Positions 1-8,788 of a DNA stretch of 64,000 nucleotides are shown here, piece after piece; the first letter of the stretch is position 1, and each line of letters begins with the position of its first letter. Both the position numbers and the translations under genes were made by a program. The notes below the pieces were generated by a model. That model did no database searches, was not told the DNA's origin, and worked only from the letters and a program-made list of their open reading frames with translations. The DNA comes from an uncultured Muribaculaceae bacterium (GTDB lineage Bacteria; Bacteroidota; Bacteroidia; Bacteroidales; Muribaculaceae), in assembly GCA_944321705.1 (NCBI GenBank), contig CALUMG010000001.1, positions 186,001 through 250,000 on the forward strand, in the 5' to 3' direction.

Positions 1-1
1 G

Positions 2-310
2 TTTGATGCCGAAGGAGTAATCGTAGGACCTGCATCGCAATCTCTTTTAGGTGACTGCTATGTTAACTTGAAGAAATATGACGAGGCTTTGGGAGCTTAT
101 GACAAGGCAATTTCATTGTCAAATGACAATTCGCTCTACACTCCGTTGTTCATGATTAAGAAAGCTACTGTTTACAGAGAGTTGAAAAACTATGCAGCTG
201 AAGCCGATGTTTTCCAAACCATAAAGGACAAATATCCTACGTTCACTCAAAGTTACAATTTCGACCTTGACAAGTATCTTGATCGTGCCAAGGCTCTTGC
301 TGGTAAATAA
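2..310 (+). CDS. Tetratricopeptide repeat protein, C-terminal part
   Basis: The reading frame is already open at base 2 and ends with TAA at 308-310, so only the last 102 residues are inside the window. The visible part has TPR-like helices with the motifs LGDCYVNLKKYDEAL and AEADVFQTIKDKYP. It ends in a lysine-rich tail. TPR proteins are protein-interaction scaffolds, and in Bacteroidetes such ~230-residue proteins often carry a membrane anchor at the N-terminus, which cannot be checked here. A strong hairpin terminator follows 27 bases downstream, so this is the last gene of its operon. Specific function unknown. Confidence 0.75.
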   Translation, partial: FDAEGVIVGPASQSLLGDCYVNLKKYDEALGAYDKAISLSNDNSLYTPLFMIKKATVYRELKNYAAEADVFQTIKDKYPTFTQSYNFDLDKYLDRAKALAGK

Positions 311-336
311 TAAAGCATAGAAATAGAAAAAATAAG

Positions 337-370
337 AACGGGACGTGCCATGAGACACGTCTCGTTTGTT
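337..370 (+). terminator. Rho-independent terminator after the TPR gene
   Basis: An 11-bp stem (337-347 with 356-366, one G-U pair, 8-base loop) is followed by a T-rich run (TTTGTTTTT). It lies 27 bases after the stop codon of the partial TPR gene. Confidence 0.75.
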
Positions 371-501
371 TTTAATGACCATGAGGGAATCCTATGGGTA
401 AGGTTATTGCATAATTTGACTACCTGTAATGAAAGATTTTTTGAAGTTTCAATGCTTATCTTTAATTTTGACGTTGGCAAGTAATAGAATGTAAGTCGAG
501 C

Positions 502-1284
502 ATGAAACAATTGGTATTAATATTGTTTGTTTTTATCGGATTTGCGGTTTCCGGACGTGAACCGGCCGATTATGACGTGCTTTCGGAGAGAGCCGAGCGG
601 TATTTCAAGTATAAGGAATGGGGAAGCGCATTGGCCATTTATCAAATGATGATTGTTGATCGACCCGAAGCTGTCGAGCCTTATTACAAGGCAATTGCCG
701 CTGGTGCGATGTTGGGCGACGGAGAAGTGCAGATGGACATGTTTGAGCGCACGCAGCAGCATGGAGTTTCGCTTGACTCTCTTTTCAATGGTGTACGCAA
801 AGTTTCATTTACAATGGGAACCGCCAAGGCATATGAAGAATTTTTGTTGCTCGTGAAAGATCGTCAGCCATGGCTTAGTCGCAATGTGTGCATATATCTT
901 CTTGATTATTATATGTATAGGAACGATTCTCAGAATGTAAAGGAAATCACTCAAGAATTATTGGAACATACTCCCGACAATGTAGAATATTTGAAGTGCT
1001 TTGCCAATGCTTGCATGCAGCTTGGTGATTTTGAAAACATGGAGATATATTTTAAGCGAGTGCTTGAGATTGACAATCATGACGAGGATGCGCTTGTTGC
1101 ACTTGGGAATTATTATGCAGGCATGCTGCTTGGGCAGATTGAGCCTGATTCTATAAAATACAATCGGGAACAACTTGCAAGATTATCGCTTGAGACTCTT
1201 TCCAAGGCTTGCAACATGAATGCCAGTCCATACCTGACTTCGCTCATGGCGCGTGTCAATGCGGCCATCGCGTCACAACCGTAA
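502..1284 (+). CDS. Exported tetratricopeptide repeat protein
   Basis: 260 residues. An N-terminal hydrophobic segment (residues 4-17, LVLILFVFIGFAVS) looks like a signal peptide with no lipobox cysteine, so a periplasmic product is likely. The rest is helical with TPR-like units: ERYFKYKEWGSALAIYQ near residue 30, YLKCFANACMQLGDFENMEIYFKRVLE near 155-180, and DALVALGNYYAGMLLG near 190-205. No catalytic motif is visible. It probably acts as a periplasmic scaffold; the partner is unknown. It is convergent with the MATE exporter gene, and the last 12 bases of the two genes overlap. The ATG at 502 is chosen because it gives a complete signal peptide. Confidence 0.7.
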   Translation: MKQLVLILFVFIGFAVSGREPADYDVLSERAERYFKYKEWGSALAIYQMMIVDRPEAVEPYYKAIAAGAMLGDGEVQMDMFERTQQHGVSLDSLFNGVRKVSFTMGTAKAYEEFLLLVKDRQPWLSRNVCIYLLDYYMYRNDSQNVKEITQELLEHTPDNVEYLKCFANACMQLGDFENMEIYFKRVLEIDNHDEDALVALGNYYAGMLLGQIEPDSIKYNREQLARLSLETLSKACNMNASPYLTSLMARVNAAIASQP

Positions 1285-2583
1285 TATGCGTGGCAGCAAG
1301 TGGTAACGATAAACAAATGTTTGTGAAATGCCTCGCATGGCGAGATAGCTGATGAATGCAAGCCATAATTTGTTGTTTCCCATGGAGTCGGGCATAAGGT
1401 AAAACACGGCGAAGAACAATGCGCATGATACTGCAATAGTATATAACATCTGTCGAGTGGCGGTCAAGCCTATGTATACCCCGTCCCAAATGAAACCTGC
1501 AGCTCCTGCCAGTGGGATGGCTACGCTCCACAAGTGGTATTCGTGGGCAGCGGCAATGACAGTTTTGTTGTCGGTGATTATGCCGAACATCGCATCTGCC
1601 CCAAAAAGGTATATTGTCGTGAATGCGGCAGCTACTATGCCTCCCCAGCACAGTAGCCTGTTGGTGCAACGGTGAAGCATTGGCAAGTCCTTTGCTCCGG
1701 CATATCGACCCACAAGGGCTTCGCCTGCGTAAGCAAATCCGTCCATGAAATAGGAGAACAGCGTGAATAATTGCATTATCAATGCATTTACGGCAAGAGT
1801 GATGTCGCCACTGCGTGCTCCTGCCGATACAAAGAATAATGTCACTATCATTAGGCAGGTGCTGCGTAAAAATATGTCGCTGTTTACTTTGAAAAATTTT
1901 CTCATGCCTGCGGCCTTTAGAGTATTTTTCCATTTGAAAGACCGGAAATCAGAGCCGTGTTTGCGCCTTATAAGTAATATGGCATATGCGAGGCCGGAAT
2001 ATTCGGCAATTACTGTGCCTGTCGGAATCCCTTTGAATCCCATGTCAAACATGTAAACAGCTGCCAAACTCGCAATGATATTTACCACGTTTACTCCTAT
2101 TGAAATTATCATGGGACTGCGTGAGTCTTGCATTCCTATGAACCAGCCCTTGATTCCCATTGTCATTAGTATGGCAGGAGCACCCCACACGCATATGTGA
2201 AAATAAGTACGGGCAAGGTCGAGGACTTCGTCCGATGGCCCTATTGCCAGTAATGTAATCCATAGGAGGAACTGCTGGAGAATCAATATCATTATTGCCG
2301 CAGAGCCGCCTATTGACACGGCTCTCGCCAGTATTTGCAGGCATTCGGTCGTGTCTGTGCTGCCATATGCCTGTGCCGTCATTCCGGCAGTGCCCATGCG
2401 CAAGAACCCGAAATTCCAGTAAATGAGGTTGAAAATCATCGAGCCAACAGCTATTGCGCCTATGTATTCGGTGCGTCCGAGATGTCCGGCTATGCTCGTG
2501 TCGATTAGCCCGAGCAATGGAACGGTGATGTTGGCAACTATTGCCGGAAGTGCTATACCCAGTATTTTACGGTTCATGTTCAT
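1273..2583 (-). CDS. MATE family efflux transporter (DinF-like)
   Basis: 436 residues with about twelve hydrophobic segments and the start typical of MATE exporters (LGIALPAIVANITVPLLGLIDT, then GHLG). MATE proteins export cationic drugs or metabolites using Na+ or H+ gradients across the inner membrane. The start codon shares one base with the stop codon of the upstream LytTR gene (TAATG arrangement), so the two are very likely translationally coupled in one operon. The 3' end overlaps the convergent TPR gene by 12 bases. The substrate cannot be inferred from sequence. Length is normal for the family. Confidence 0.9.
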   Translation of the reverse strand: MNMNRKILGIALPAIVANITVPLLGLIDTSIAGHLGRTEYIGAIAVGSMIFNLIYWNFGFLRMGTAGMTAQAYGSTDTTECLQILARAVSIGGSAAIMILILQQFLLWITLLAIGPSDEVLDLARTYFHICVWGAPAILMTMGIKGWFIGMQDSRSPMIISIGVNVVNIIASLAAVYMFDMGFKGIPTGTVIAEYSGLAYAILLIRRKHGSDFRSFKWKNTLKAAGMRKFFKVNSDIFLRSTCLMIVTLFFVSAGARSGDITLAVNALIMQLFTLFSYFMDGFAYAGEALVGRYAGAKDLPMLHRCTNRLLCWGGIVAAAFTTIYLFGADAMFGIITDNKTVIAAAHEYHLWSVAIPLAGAAGFIWDGVYIGLTATRQMLYTIAVSCALFFAVFYLMPDSMGNNKLWLAFISYLAMRGISQTFVYRYHLLPRILRL

Positions 2584-3482
2584 TATTGCATGAGTGCTGA
2601 GTATATTGAACGCATATATGTTTCTGAGACAGGTATTTCACGGTTTGACCCTTTTAGTTTAAGTATGTATCGTTTGCCGTTGCGTCGAGTTGATTTTATC
2701 CGGTCAATGTTTATAAGGTAGTTCTTATGACATCTCATTACCGATTTGTAATTGATGAAAAACTTTTCAAGCGCGGACATTCGGCCATGATATTCAAGAA
2801 TCTTGTTTTTCAACCCCGAGCAATATGCAATCGACACAGTATTGCTACTTGTCTTTTTGGCATAAATGAAATCGCACACGGCCAAGTCGTATTTATTGTT
2901 CATGCCTGTGTCGATTCTTATGATTTGATCCATTATTATAGCTCCGGGTGTTTTGCTTTTTTCGGCTGCGTTTATGGCAATGCGGTTGTTCATTTCCTTG
3001 CATTCTGTTTCAATTTTTATAGACAAATAACGACGTTCGCTTCCCGACATGAACATGGCGGTTATGCCTGTGACGATGAACGAGTAAATGCAGTTTGCAA
3101 TTAAAGCATGCTGGAAATCATAGCCTTTAAACCACGCATGTCGCGTCCCTTCGGGTAGGGTCAGCATGTCATACAAGCTTATCATTGAACCCATCACGCT
3201 TATTGTCAATAGCAGGTTTAAAATACCCTTCCATGAAAGAAATTTGTGCTGGCTGTATCCAAATATCATGTAGCTCATAATGTCGGCAATGGCATGGGAG
3301 ATGATTGCCGTCAGGCAATAAGCTAAAACCATGAGCATGTTTATTGATTGAGCTGTCGGCAACTTGGCATTTGCGATGAGTATGAATGTTATGGCTATGG
3401 TCACAGCCGATATTATTGAATATCCAAATCTTGTTTTGGCCTCATTGCGCAGGGAGCTGATTCTATCAGAAAAAATCGACAT
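2583..3482 (-). CDS. Membrane-bound LytTR-family transcriptional regulator
   Basis: 299 residues from the ATG at 3482. The frame stays open further upstream to 3665, but that extension would run into the start of the divergent kinase gene. The N-terminal half has about four hydrophobic segments (residues ~20-150). The C-terminal ~95 residues form a LytTR DNA-binding domain: a segment ending LEKFFINYKSVMRCHKNYLIN, then RRNGKRYILKLKGS and IPVSETY. There is no receiver domain, so this is a one-component membrane regulator; such proteins usually control the neighbouring transporter. It is the first gene of an operon with the MATE exporter. The signal is unknown. Confidence 0.85.
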   Translation of the reverse strand: MSIFSDRISSLRNEAKTRFGYSIISAVTIAITFILIANAKLPTAQSINMLMVLAYCLTAIISHAIADIMSYMIFGYSQHKFLSWKGILNLLLTISVMGSMISLYDMLTLPEGTRHAWFKGYDFQHALIANCIYSFIVTGITAMFMSGSERRYLSIKIETECKEMNNRIAINAAEKSKTPGAIIMDQIIRIDTGMNNKYDLAVCDFIYAKKTSSNTVSIAYCSGLKNKILEYHGRMSALEKFFINYKSVMRCHKNYLINIDRIKSTRRNGKRYILKLKGSNREIPVSETYMRSIYSALMQ

Positions 3483-3663
3483 GATTGCAAAAAAGAAATT
3501 TCTGTTATTTGTTACAAAAGTAAGGAAAATCGAGGTAATAACCTTGAATGCCGTTAACTTAATAAAAGACAAGAAACGCGGAACAGACGTAATTTGGGAA
3601 ATAATCCGTATATTAGCCGACAAGTTACTAATAAACAGGCACAGGACATTAAATTCCACTGAC

Positions 3664-5547
3664 ATGAGTTTTTTGCGTTATATAATTATTGCTTTTTTGC
3701 TTTTTGCAGTATTGCCGTCACGGGCCGATGATGAACTACAGGCCTTGCATGATGATTTGCGTCGCGTCAGTGCGACTGGGAATCGAGACAGCATAGCGAC
3801 TGTTTACTGTCTGCTGGGTGAGTATTATGCTTATCGCTCGGTAGATACTGCGTTGATGTACAGCAACAAGGCACTTGAGACTATCCAAAATCGAAATGAT
3901 GTGATGTATAACATAATATTGTGCGACTTGGGATATGCATATTTCTCAAAAGGCGATATTGATAGGGCTTTGGATATGTATCTCAGAGCCAAGGAATCGG
4001 CTGCCGGAATGCGCGACACGACCTGTCTTTCAACGGCTCTCACAACGATAGGGTTGATATATAAGCGCAAAGGTATGCCCGATTCGACTCTTGTGTATTA
4101 TAAAGAAGCGTTACAGTTGCTCGAAAACAGTCGTTCCTATTCTGAACTGGCCGCATTGTTGTGTAATATTTCCATTTTTTATATTAACGAAGAACGTTAT
4201 GAAGAAGGTGCCGCTTATGGAGAACGAGCCATAAAAGTTGCGAAGGAAATCGAAGATGTCGACATGATGATGTATGGCGCGTATGCTTGCGGCAGTGCGC
4301 ATTTCAAGAACGACGAATACGACAAAGGTATAAATTATATCCGCATGTTGATAAATGAAGCTCGTCGGCATGACAAGCCGCAAATGATGATGAAGGGATG
4401 CGTGACGATGCTGAGAATGTTTGATCAGTACCAGCGTTATGATTCGTTGGAATATTACATGTCGCTTGCCGAAGAGTTGTCGAAGCAGTTGCCCGAAAAT
4501 TCACAAGAGGTAATTGGATATGTCGAAATGAAGGCCATTGCCGATGGCCGGGCGGGTCGTTATCGTGAAAGCCTTGCAGCATGGCAACGTTTGGAAACCT
4601 TTCTCGGCAAAGGGTTGCATACGCCTCCCGATAAATTGTATTTGTACATGGCTCGTGATTACAAAGGAATGCATGAATACCGCAACGCATCCGAGTGTTA
4701 TGAAAAAGCGATACTGTATGCCGATAGTTTGCGACATACGGGAATCGAGCGAGAACTGTCGGAATTGTCGGTTAAATATGATACAAAAGAAAAAGAACTT
4801 GAAATAGCAAAGCTTCAGAGCGAGCACATGTCCCAGCGAGTGAAGATTGTCATGTGGGCATCGGCTGCCGTGGTGGCTGTGCTGCTGCTCATAATTGTGA
4901 TGACATGGTACATGTTGCGACGTAAGCGCATGAAAAAAGAACTTGAATTGGAGTTGTCGCGCAGCCGCATTGACGGAATGGAACGTGAGCGAGCTCGTAT
5001 CGCCAAAGAATTGCATGATGGTGTGTGCAACGATTTGTTTGGCATAGGGCTGCATTTGCAAGCATCGGGTTCTGATGCATTGCCGGCTACAAAAGTTTTA
5101 GAACTTATAGAACAAGTGCGGGGCAATGTGCGGCATATATCACATGAATTAATGCCTCCCAAGTTTAATGATGTGTCATTGCAAGAAGTAATTGAAGACT
5201 ATGTAGGTCACATATCATCATCGCTGCCGGTGAATTTGAAAGTTGACATAGATTGCGACTTGCCCGAAAACATTGCGTATGAGACCTATCGCATATTGCA
5301 AGAATTGCTGGCCGATGTGATAAAATATTCAGGAGCCGACCGCATAGATATAGAGATAAATGCTAAAGATGGAATGTTCCGTCTTAAATTGTCGGCCGAC
5401 AACGGACATGGCTTGAAGCAGGATGAAAATGCAGGCATCGGTTTGAGAAGTATTCGGGAACGTGCCGATTCGATAAACGGCAATTTCAGCATGGATCAAA
5501 ATGAAGATGGACAAATATTCTTGTTGGAAGTGCCGTTGCGACAATGA
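3664..5547 (+). CDS. TPR-containing sensor histidine kinase (HisKA_3/HATPase)
   Basis: 627 residues from the ATG at 3664, chosen because it begins a clean signal peptide (FLRYIIIAFLLFAVLPSRA). Residues ~25-380 form a periplasmic TPR array. One membrane helix lies near 393-417 (WASAAVVAVLLLIIVMTWYML). It is followed by a short coiled coil and a HisKA_3 dimerisation/phosphoacceptor domain (RIAKELHDGVCNDL, His451) and a C-terminal HATPase domain with the G motif GIGLRSIRERA. The N box reads QELLADVIKY, so the usual magnesium-binding Asn is Asp551. The partner is the LuxR-type response regulator 122 bases downstream. TPR sensor kinases of this layout are common in Bacteroidetes; the stimulus is unknown. 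Confidence 0.9.
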   Translation: MSFLRYIIIAFLLFAVLPSRADDELQALHDDLRRVSATGNRDSIATVYCLLGEYYAYRSVDTALMYSNKALETIQNRNDVMYNIILCDLGYAYFSKGDIDRALDMYLRAKESAAGMRDTTCLSTALTTIGLIYKRKGMPDSTLVYYKEALQLLENSRSYSELAALLCNISIFYINEERYEEGAAYGERAIKVAKEIEDVDMMMYGAYACGSAHFKNDEYDKGINYIRMLINEARRHDKPQMMMKGCVTMLRMFDQYQRYDSLEYYMSLAEELSKQLPENSQEVIGYVEMKAIADGRAGRYRESLAAWQRLETFLGKGLHTPPDKLYLYMARDYKGMHEYRNASECYEKAILYADSLRHTGIERELSELSVKYDTKEKELEIAKLQSEHMSQRVKIVMWASAAVVAVLLLIIVMTWYMLRRKRMKKELELELSRSRIDGMERERARIAKELHDGVCNDLFGIGLHLQASGSDALPATKVLELIEQVRGNVRHISHELMPPKFNDVSLQEVIEDYVGHISSSLPVNLKVDIDCDLPENIAYETYRILQELLADVIKYSGADRIDIEINAKDGMFRLKLSADNGHGLKQDENAGIGLRSIRERADSINGNFSMDQNEDGQIFLLEVPLRQ

Positions 5548-5669
5548 GCCTGCATGTGTATTTTGGATGATTTGACTGTAAAAATCACTGTTTTCGATGA
5601 TATTCTCTTTCTATTATTTGTGTTTCTTTGCAGAAAAGTATTTAAAAACAGCAAACAAACCACAGGTTG

Positions 5670-6326
5670 ATGGAGAAGAATAACTTACGCGTCTTGTTAA
5701 TCGATGACCATGATTTGGTGCTTCAAGGGCTTAAGAGCATAATAGAAAATTCCATTCCGGAGGTTACGTCGATTTGCACGGCTTCAAGCGGGGCGGAGGC
5801 ATTGGCATGCATTGAATCGATGCGTTTCGATGTATATATGCTTGACTTGGAGTTGCCCGACATGCACGGACTTGATTTGGTTGATAAAATCAAGGAGAAA
5901 GACAAGTGCGCACGCATCATTGTAAATACCTTGCACGAGGAGATATGGGTCATCAAGAATATAATGCGTCACAATGTCAACGGTTTGCTGTTTAAATCCA
6001 TCGATTCGTCAAAAGTGGTCGAAGCCATTTGCCGCGTGCTTAATGGGGAGACTTATTATTGCAGTGAAGCAGAGCGGGTTTGCAGGATGTTGCGAAAACA
6101 TCCCGGGAAAAGCAAGTGCGTGTTGTCTCCGCGCGAATTGGATGTGCTGAAGCATATTTCGGAAGGTAAAAACACGCAAGAGATAGCAACCGAGTTGTGC
6201 GTGTCGGTCAATACGGTGGAAACACATCGCAGGCATTTGCTTGACAAACTCGGTGCACGCAATGTGGCCGATTTGGTAATGACTGCTGTGTCGGAAGGAA
6301 TTATTCCAATCCGTCGTAAAGATTGA
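5670..6326 (+). CDS. NarL/FixJ-type response regulator (LuxR HTH)
   Basis: 218 residues from the ATG at 5670 (a TTG lies directly before it). The N-terminal receiver domain has the acidic pair in LLIDDHD, a phosphoacceptor Asp59 in YMLDLELPD, and the conserved Lys in GLLFKS near 108. The C-terminal LuxR-type helix-turn-helix has LSPRELDVLKHISEGKNTQEIA followed by VNTVETHRRHLLDKL. It is the evident partner of the HisKA_3 kinase just upstream. Targets are not visible in the window. Confidence 0.9.
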   Translation: MEKNNLRVLLIDDHDLVLQGLKSIIENSIPEVTSICTASSGAEALACIESMRFDVYMLDLELPDMHGLDLVDKIKEKDKCARIIVNTLHEEIWVIKNIMRHNVNGLLFKSIDSSKVVEAICRVLNGETYYCSEAERVCRMLRKHPGKSKCVLSPRELDVLKHISEGKNTQEIATELCVSVNTVETHRRHLLDKLGARNVADLVMTAVSEGIIPIRRKD

Positions 6327-6452
6327 GAGGCAAATTGCCAAAAGGGGAACTGTAAAAGTTGAATTGTCCAGTATTTTAGGACATTTAAGCATGGCCGATT
6401 TGCAGTTTTGGCAAATGATTGTTATGTTTGTGGATAAATAATAAAAAACTGA

Positions 6453-7067
6453 ATGATTATGACGTTTGCAGAGAAGTGCAATGAGATTTTCGACAAGGCC
6501 ACTGTTGAGTATCACAAGCATGACAATATTGATTTCCAAGTGGAAAATCCATATTCTCCCGGAACCATTGAGTCGGAGTTGTTCATGAAAAACTGGATAG
6601 ATGCCGTTCAGTGGCACATGGAAGACATCATACGTGATCCTGAGATTGAGCCAAAAGAAGCATTGACATTGAAACGCCGCATTGACCGTTCCAATCAAGA
6701 ACGAACAGACCTTGTGGAGAAAATTGACAGCTACTTCAGGGAAAAGTACAAGGAGATTGTTCCCAATGCAGATGCAACTATCAACACGGAAAGTCCTGCA
6801 TGGGCAATCGATCGATTGTCTATACTTGCTTTGAAAATTTATCACATGCGTCAAGAAGTGGAGCGTGATGATGCTTCGGTCGAGCATAAGGCTAAGTGTG
6901 GCGGTAAGCTCGCAGTGCTGTTTGAACAGCGCAAGGACTTGACTACAGCGATTGACCAGCTGCTTGCCGATATCGAATCGGGTAAGAAGTACATGAAAGT
7001 GTATTGCCAGATGAAGATGTACAACGATCCGGAGACTAATCCAGTGCTTTATGGCAATAAGCAATAA
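6453..7067 (+). CDS. DUF4254 domain-containing protein
   Basis: 204 residues, entirely soluble and helix-rich, matching the Bacteroidetes-typical DUF4254 family (FMKNWIDAVQWHMEDIIRDP, LKRRIDRSNQERTDLVEKID). Its biochemical role is unknown; in this phylum it often sits beside LPS-type glycosyltransferases. Here its last 17 bases overlap the start of the glycosyltransferase-9 gene, so the two are co-translated and probably act in the same cell-surface glycan step. The start is ATG at 6453, with an in-frame ATG two codons later as the alternative. Confidence 0.85.
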   Translation: MIMTFAEKCNEIFDKATVEYHKHDNIDFQVENPYSPGTIESELFMKNWIDAVQWHMEDIIRDPEIEPKEALTLKRRIDRSNQERTDLVEKIDSYFREKYKEIVPNADATINTESPAWAIDRLSILALKIYHMRQEVERDDASVEHKAKCGGKLAVLFEQRKDLTTAIDQLLADIESGKKYMKVYCQMKMYNDPETNPVLYGNKQ

Positions 7068-8568
7068 ATGGTCTTTGTCATATAAAAATGTGCTTGTAGC
7101 GCGATTCTCGGCACTTGGCGACGTGGCCATGACGATTCCTGTTGTCTACTCGGTGTGCATTGACAATCCCGAGACACGGTTTGTCATGGTGACGCAGAAA
7201 ATGGCATCGACATTGTTCATAAATGTTCCTGCCAATCTCGTGGTGCTTGGCATCGACACGAAGAATGAATATAAAGGGCTGGCCGGCATCAGGAAGCTGA
7301 AAGACAAGTTAATCAAGGAGTACGAAATAGATCTTTTCATTGACTTGCATGACGTGTTGCGTACATGGTTGCTCGGGGTATCGTTTTTGGCTTCGGGTGT
7401 TAAAGTAATGCGTTTCGATAAAGGCCGCAGGGGCAAACATGTGTTGACAAGGCGTCACAATAAACGCATGCTTCCGTTGTTGTCGTCAAGAGCCCGTTAC
7501 CGGGAAGTGTTCCACAGGGCGGGATTTTCTTTTAGCGAGTCATTTGTTTCGATATTTGGCGATTCAAAGGCTCCTGCCGAATTGTATAGTTCCATAATAG
7601 AACCTAAACGCAAAGGGGAGACTTGGATTGCAATTGCCCCGTTTGCCAAGCACAAAGGGAAAATCTATCCTTTGGACTTGATGGAGAAGGTGGTTTATGA
7701 ATTGTCATCGTGGGAACATACGACAGTGTTTCTTTTAGGAGCTGGGAAGAACGAAGAGGAAATATTGTCGCGATGGCAGAAACATGGAGCCAACATAATC
7801 AATATGGCTGCTCATCATAGCGGTTTTGCTTGTGAGCTGTCACTTCTTAGCAATTGCGACGTGATGGTGTCGATGGATTCGGCCAACATGCATCTTGCTT
7901 CTCTCGTGAGGTTACAAGTCGTATCGGTGTGGGGTGCGACGCATCCATATTGCGGGTTCATGGGGTGGCATCAAGATGAACGCAATGCAGTGCAGCTTAA
8001 CATGTCGTGCCGGCCATGTTCGGTGTTTGGAAGCAAGCCTTGCTATCGAGGTGATTATTTTTGCATGACAGGCATACCGCCTCAATTGATTGTGTCGCAT
8101 GTAAAACAATTCCTTGAAGAACACGGAAAAAACATACAGAGAGAAGTGTTGGAGCAAAAAAAACGCAATGCTCATTTTGGAAGAGTCACTCCCGATGAAG
8201 TGAAGTCATTGAAAGACAACGAAATATTTGTTTTCGGCAGTAACATTGGCGGAATTCATGGCGGAGGCGCCGCAAAAGTCGCGAGACTGAAGTTTGGCGC
8301 GATACAAGGTCAGGGAGTAGGGTTGCAAGGTCAAAGTTATGCAATACCAACCATGCAGGGTGGTGTGGAGACAGTGGCTCCCTATGTCAATGAATTTATA
8401 AAATTTGCCGCCGCGCATGAGAATTTGCACTTCCTTGTTACACGCATAGGATGCGGAATAGCAGGATTTGAAGATAGCGAGATTGCCCCGTTGTTTGCGC
8501 GAGCTGTGTCATTGCCCAATGTGTCATTGCCTGAGTCTTTCTGGAAAGTGCTTGATGCCTGCAAGTGA
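7051..8568 (+). CDS. Glycosyltransferase family 9 protein with an extra C-terminal domain
   Basis: 505 residues. Residues ~10-360 are a GT9 (ADP-heptose:LPS heptosyltransferase-like) domain: VARFSALGDVAMTIPV at the start, WIAIAPFAKHKGKIYPLDLM in the middle, and VSMDSANMHLASL plus VSVWGATHPYCGF in the donor-binding part. After a charged linker (~365-385) comes a separate ~125-residue domain with EIFVFGSNIGGIHGGGAA, SYAIPTM and VTRIGCGIAGFEDSEIAPLF. This second signature is normally a stand-alone small protein, sometimes annotated as phage-associated and macro-domain-like. GT9 alone is ~350 residues, so this is a genuine two-domain fusion. The first domain likely adds a sugar to lipid A core; the role of the second is unknown. 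Confidence 0.85.
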   Translation: MAISNKWSLSYKNVLVARFSALGDVAMTIPVVYSVCIDNPETRFVMVTQKMASTLFINVPANLVVLGIDTKNEYKGLAGIRKLKDKLIKEYEIDLFIDLHDVLRTWLLGVSFLASGVKVMRFDKGRRGKHVLTRRHNKRMLPLLSSRARYREVFHRAGFSFSESFVSIFGDSKAPAELYSSIIEPKRKGETWIAIAPFAKHKGKIYPLDLMEKVVYELSSWEHTTVFLLGAGKNEEEILSRWQKHGANIINMAAHHSGFACELSLLSNCDVMVSMDSANMHLASLVRLQVVSVWGATHPYCGFMGWHQDERNAVQLNMSCRPCSVFGSKPCYRGDYFCMTGIPPQLIVSHVKQFLEEHGKNIQREVLEQKKRNAHFGRVTPDEVKSLKDNEIFVFGSNIGGIHGGGAAKVARLKFGAIQGQGVGLQGQSYAIPTMQGGVETVAPYVNEFIKFAAAHENLHFLVTRIGCGIAGFEDSEIAPLFARAVSLPNVSLPESFWKVLDACK

Positions 8569-8664
8569 CAGGTTTTGATGCTGAATCCATGTAAAAATCG
8601 ACGTTTTTGGCGTGATATGCTTGATTTATTATAAATTAACGGTGTAAATACGCTGTTTTTTGCC

Positions 8665-8672
8665 TAATTTTG
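8665..8672 (+). promoter_or_regulatory. Candidate -7 promoter element for topA
   Basis: TAATTTTG matches the Bacteroidetes -7 consensus TAnnTTTG, 117 bases before the topA start codon. No convincing -33 element is seen at the usual distance. Confidence 0.45.
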
Positions 8673-8700
8673 CCGACAATTTAAGAGTGTTGCTGTTTCA

Positions 8701-8751
8701 TGTCATCTAATCTCCTTGATGACAGGCTTGTTCTGAAACGTTGTAACAACG
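8701..8751 (+). promoter_or_regulatory. Two inverted repeats in the topA 5' leader
   Basis: A 7-bp perfect inverted repeat (TGTCATC 8701-8707 with GATGACA 8718-8724) is followed by a 6+1+6 palindrome (CGTTGT A ACAACG, 8739-8751). Both lie between the candidate promoter and topA. They could be RNA hairpins in the leader or an operator. Confidence 0.4.
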
Positions 8752-8788
8752 ATTGGTTTCATAATTTCATATAAGTGGGTATATTGCC

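Noticed and set aside
3364..3663. 100-codon upstream extension of the sensor kinase frame
   Set aside because: It is antisense to the N-terminus of the LytTR gene and lacks a signal peptide. The ATG at 3664 starts a perfect one.
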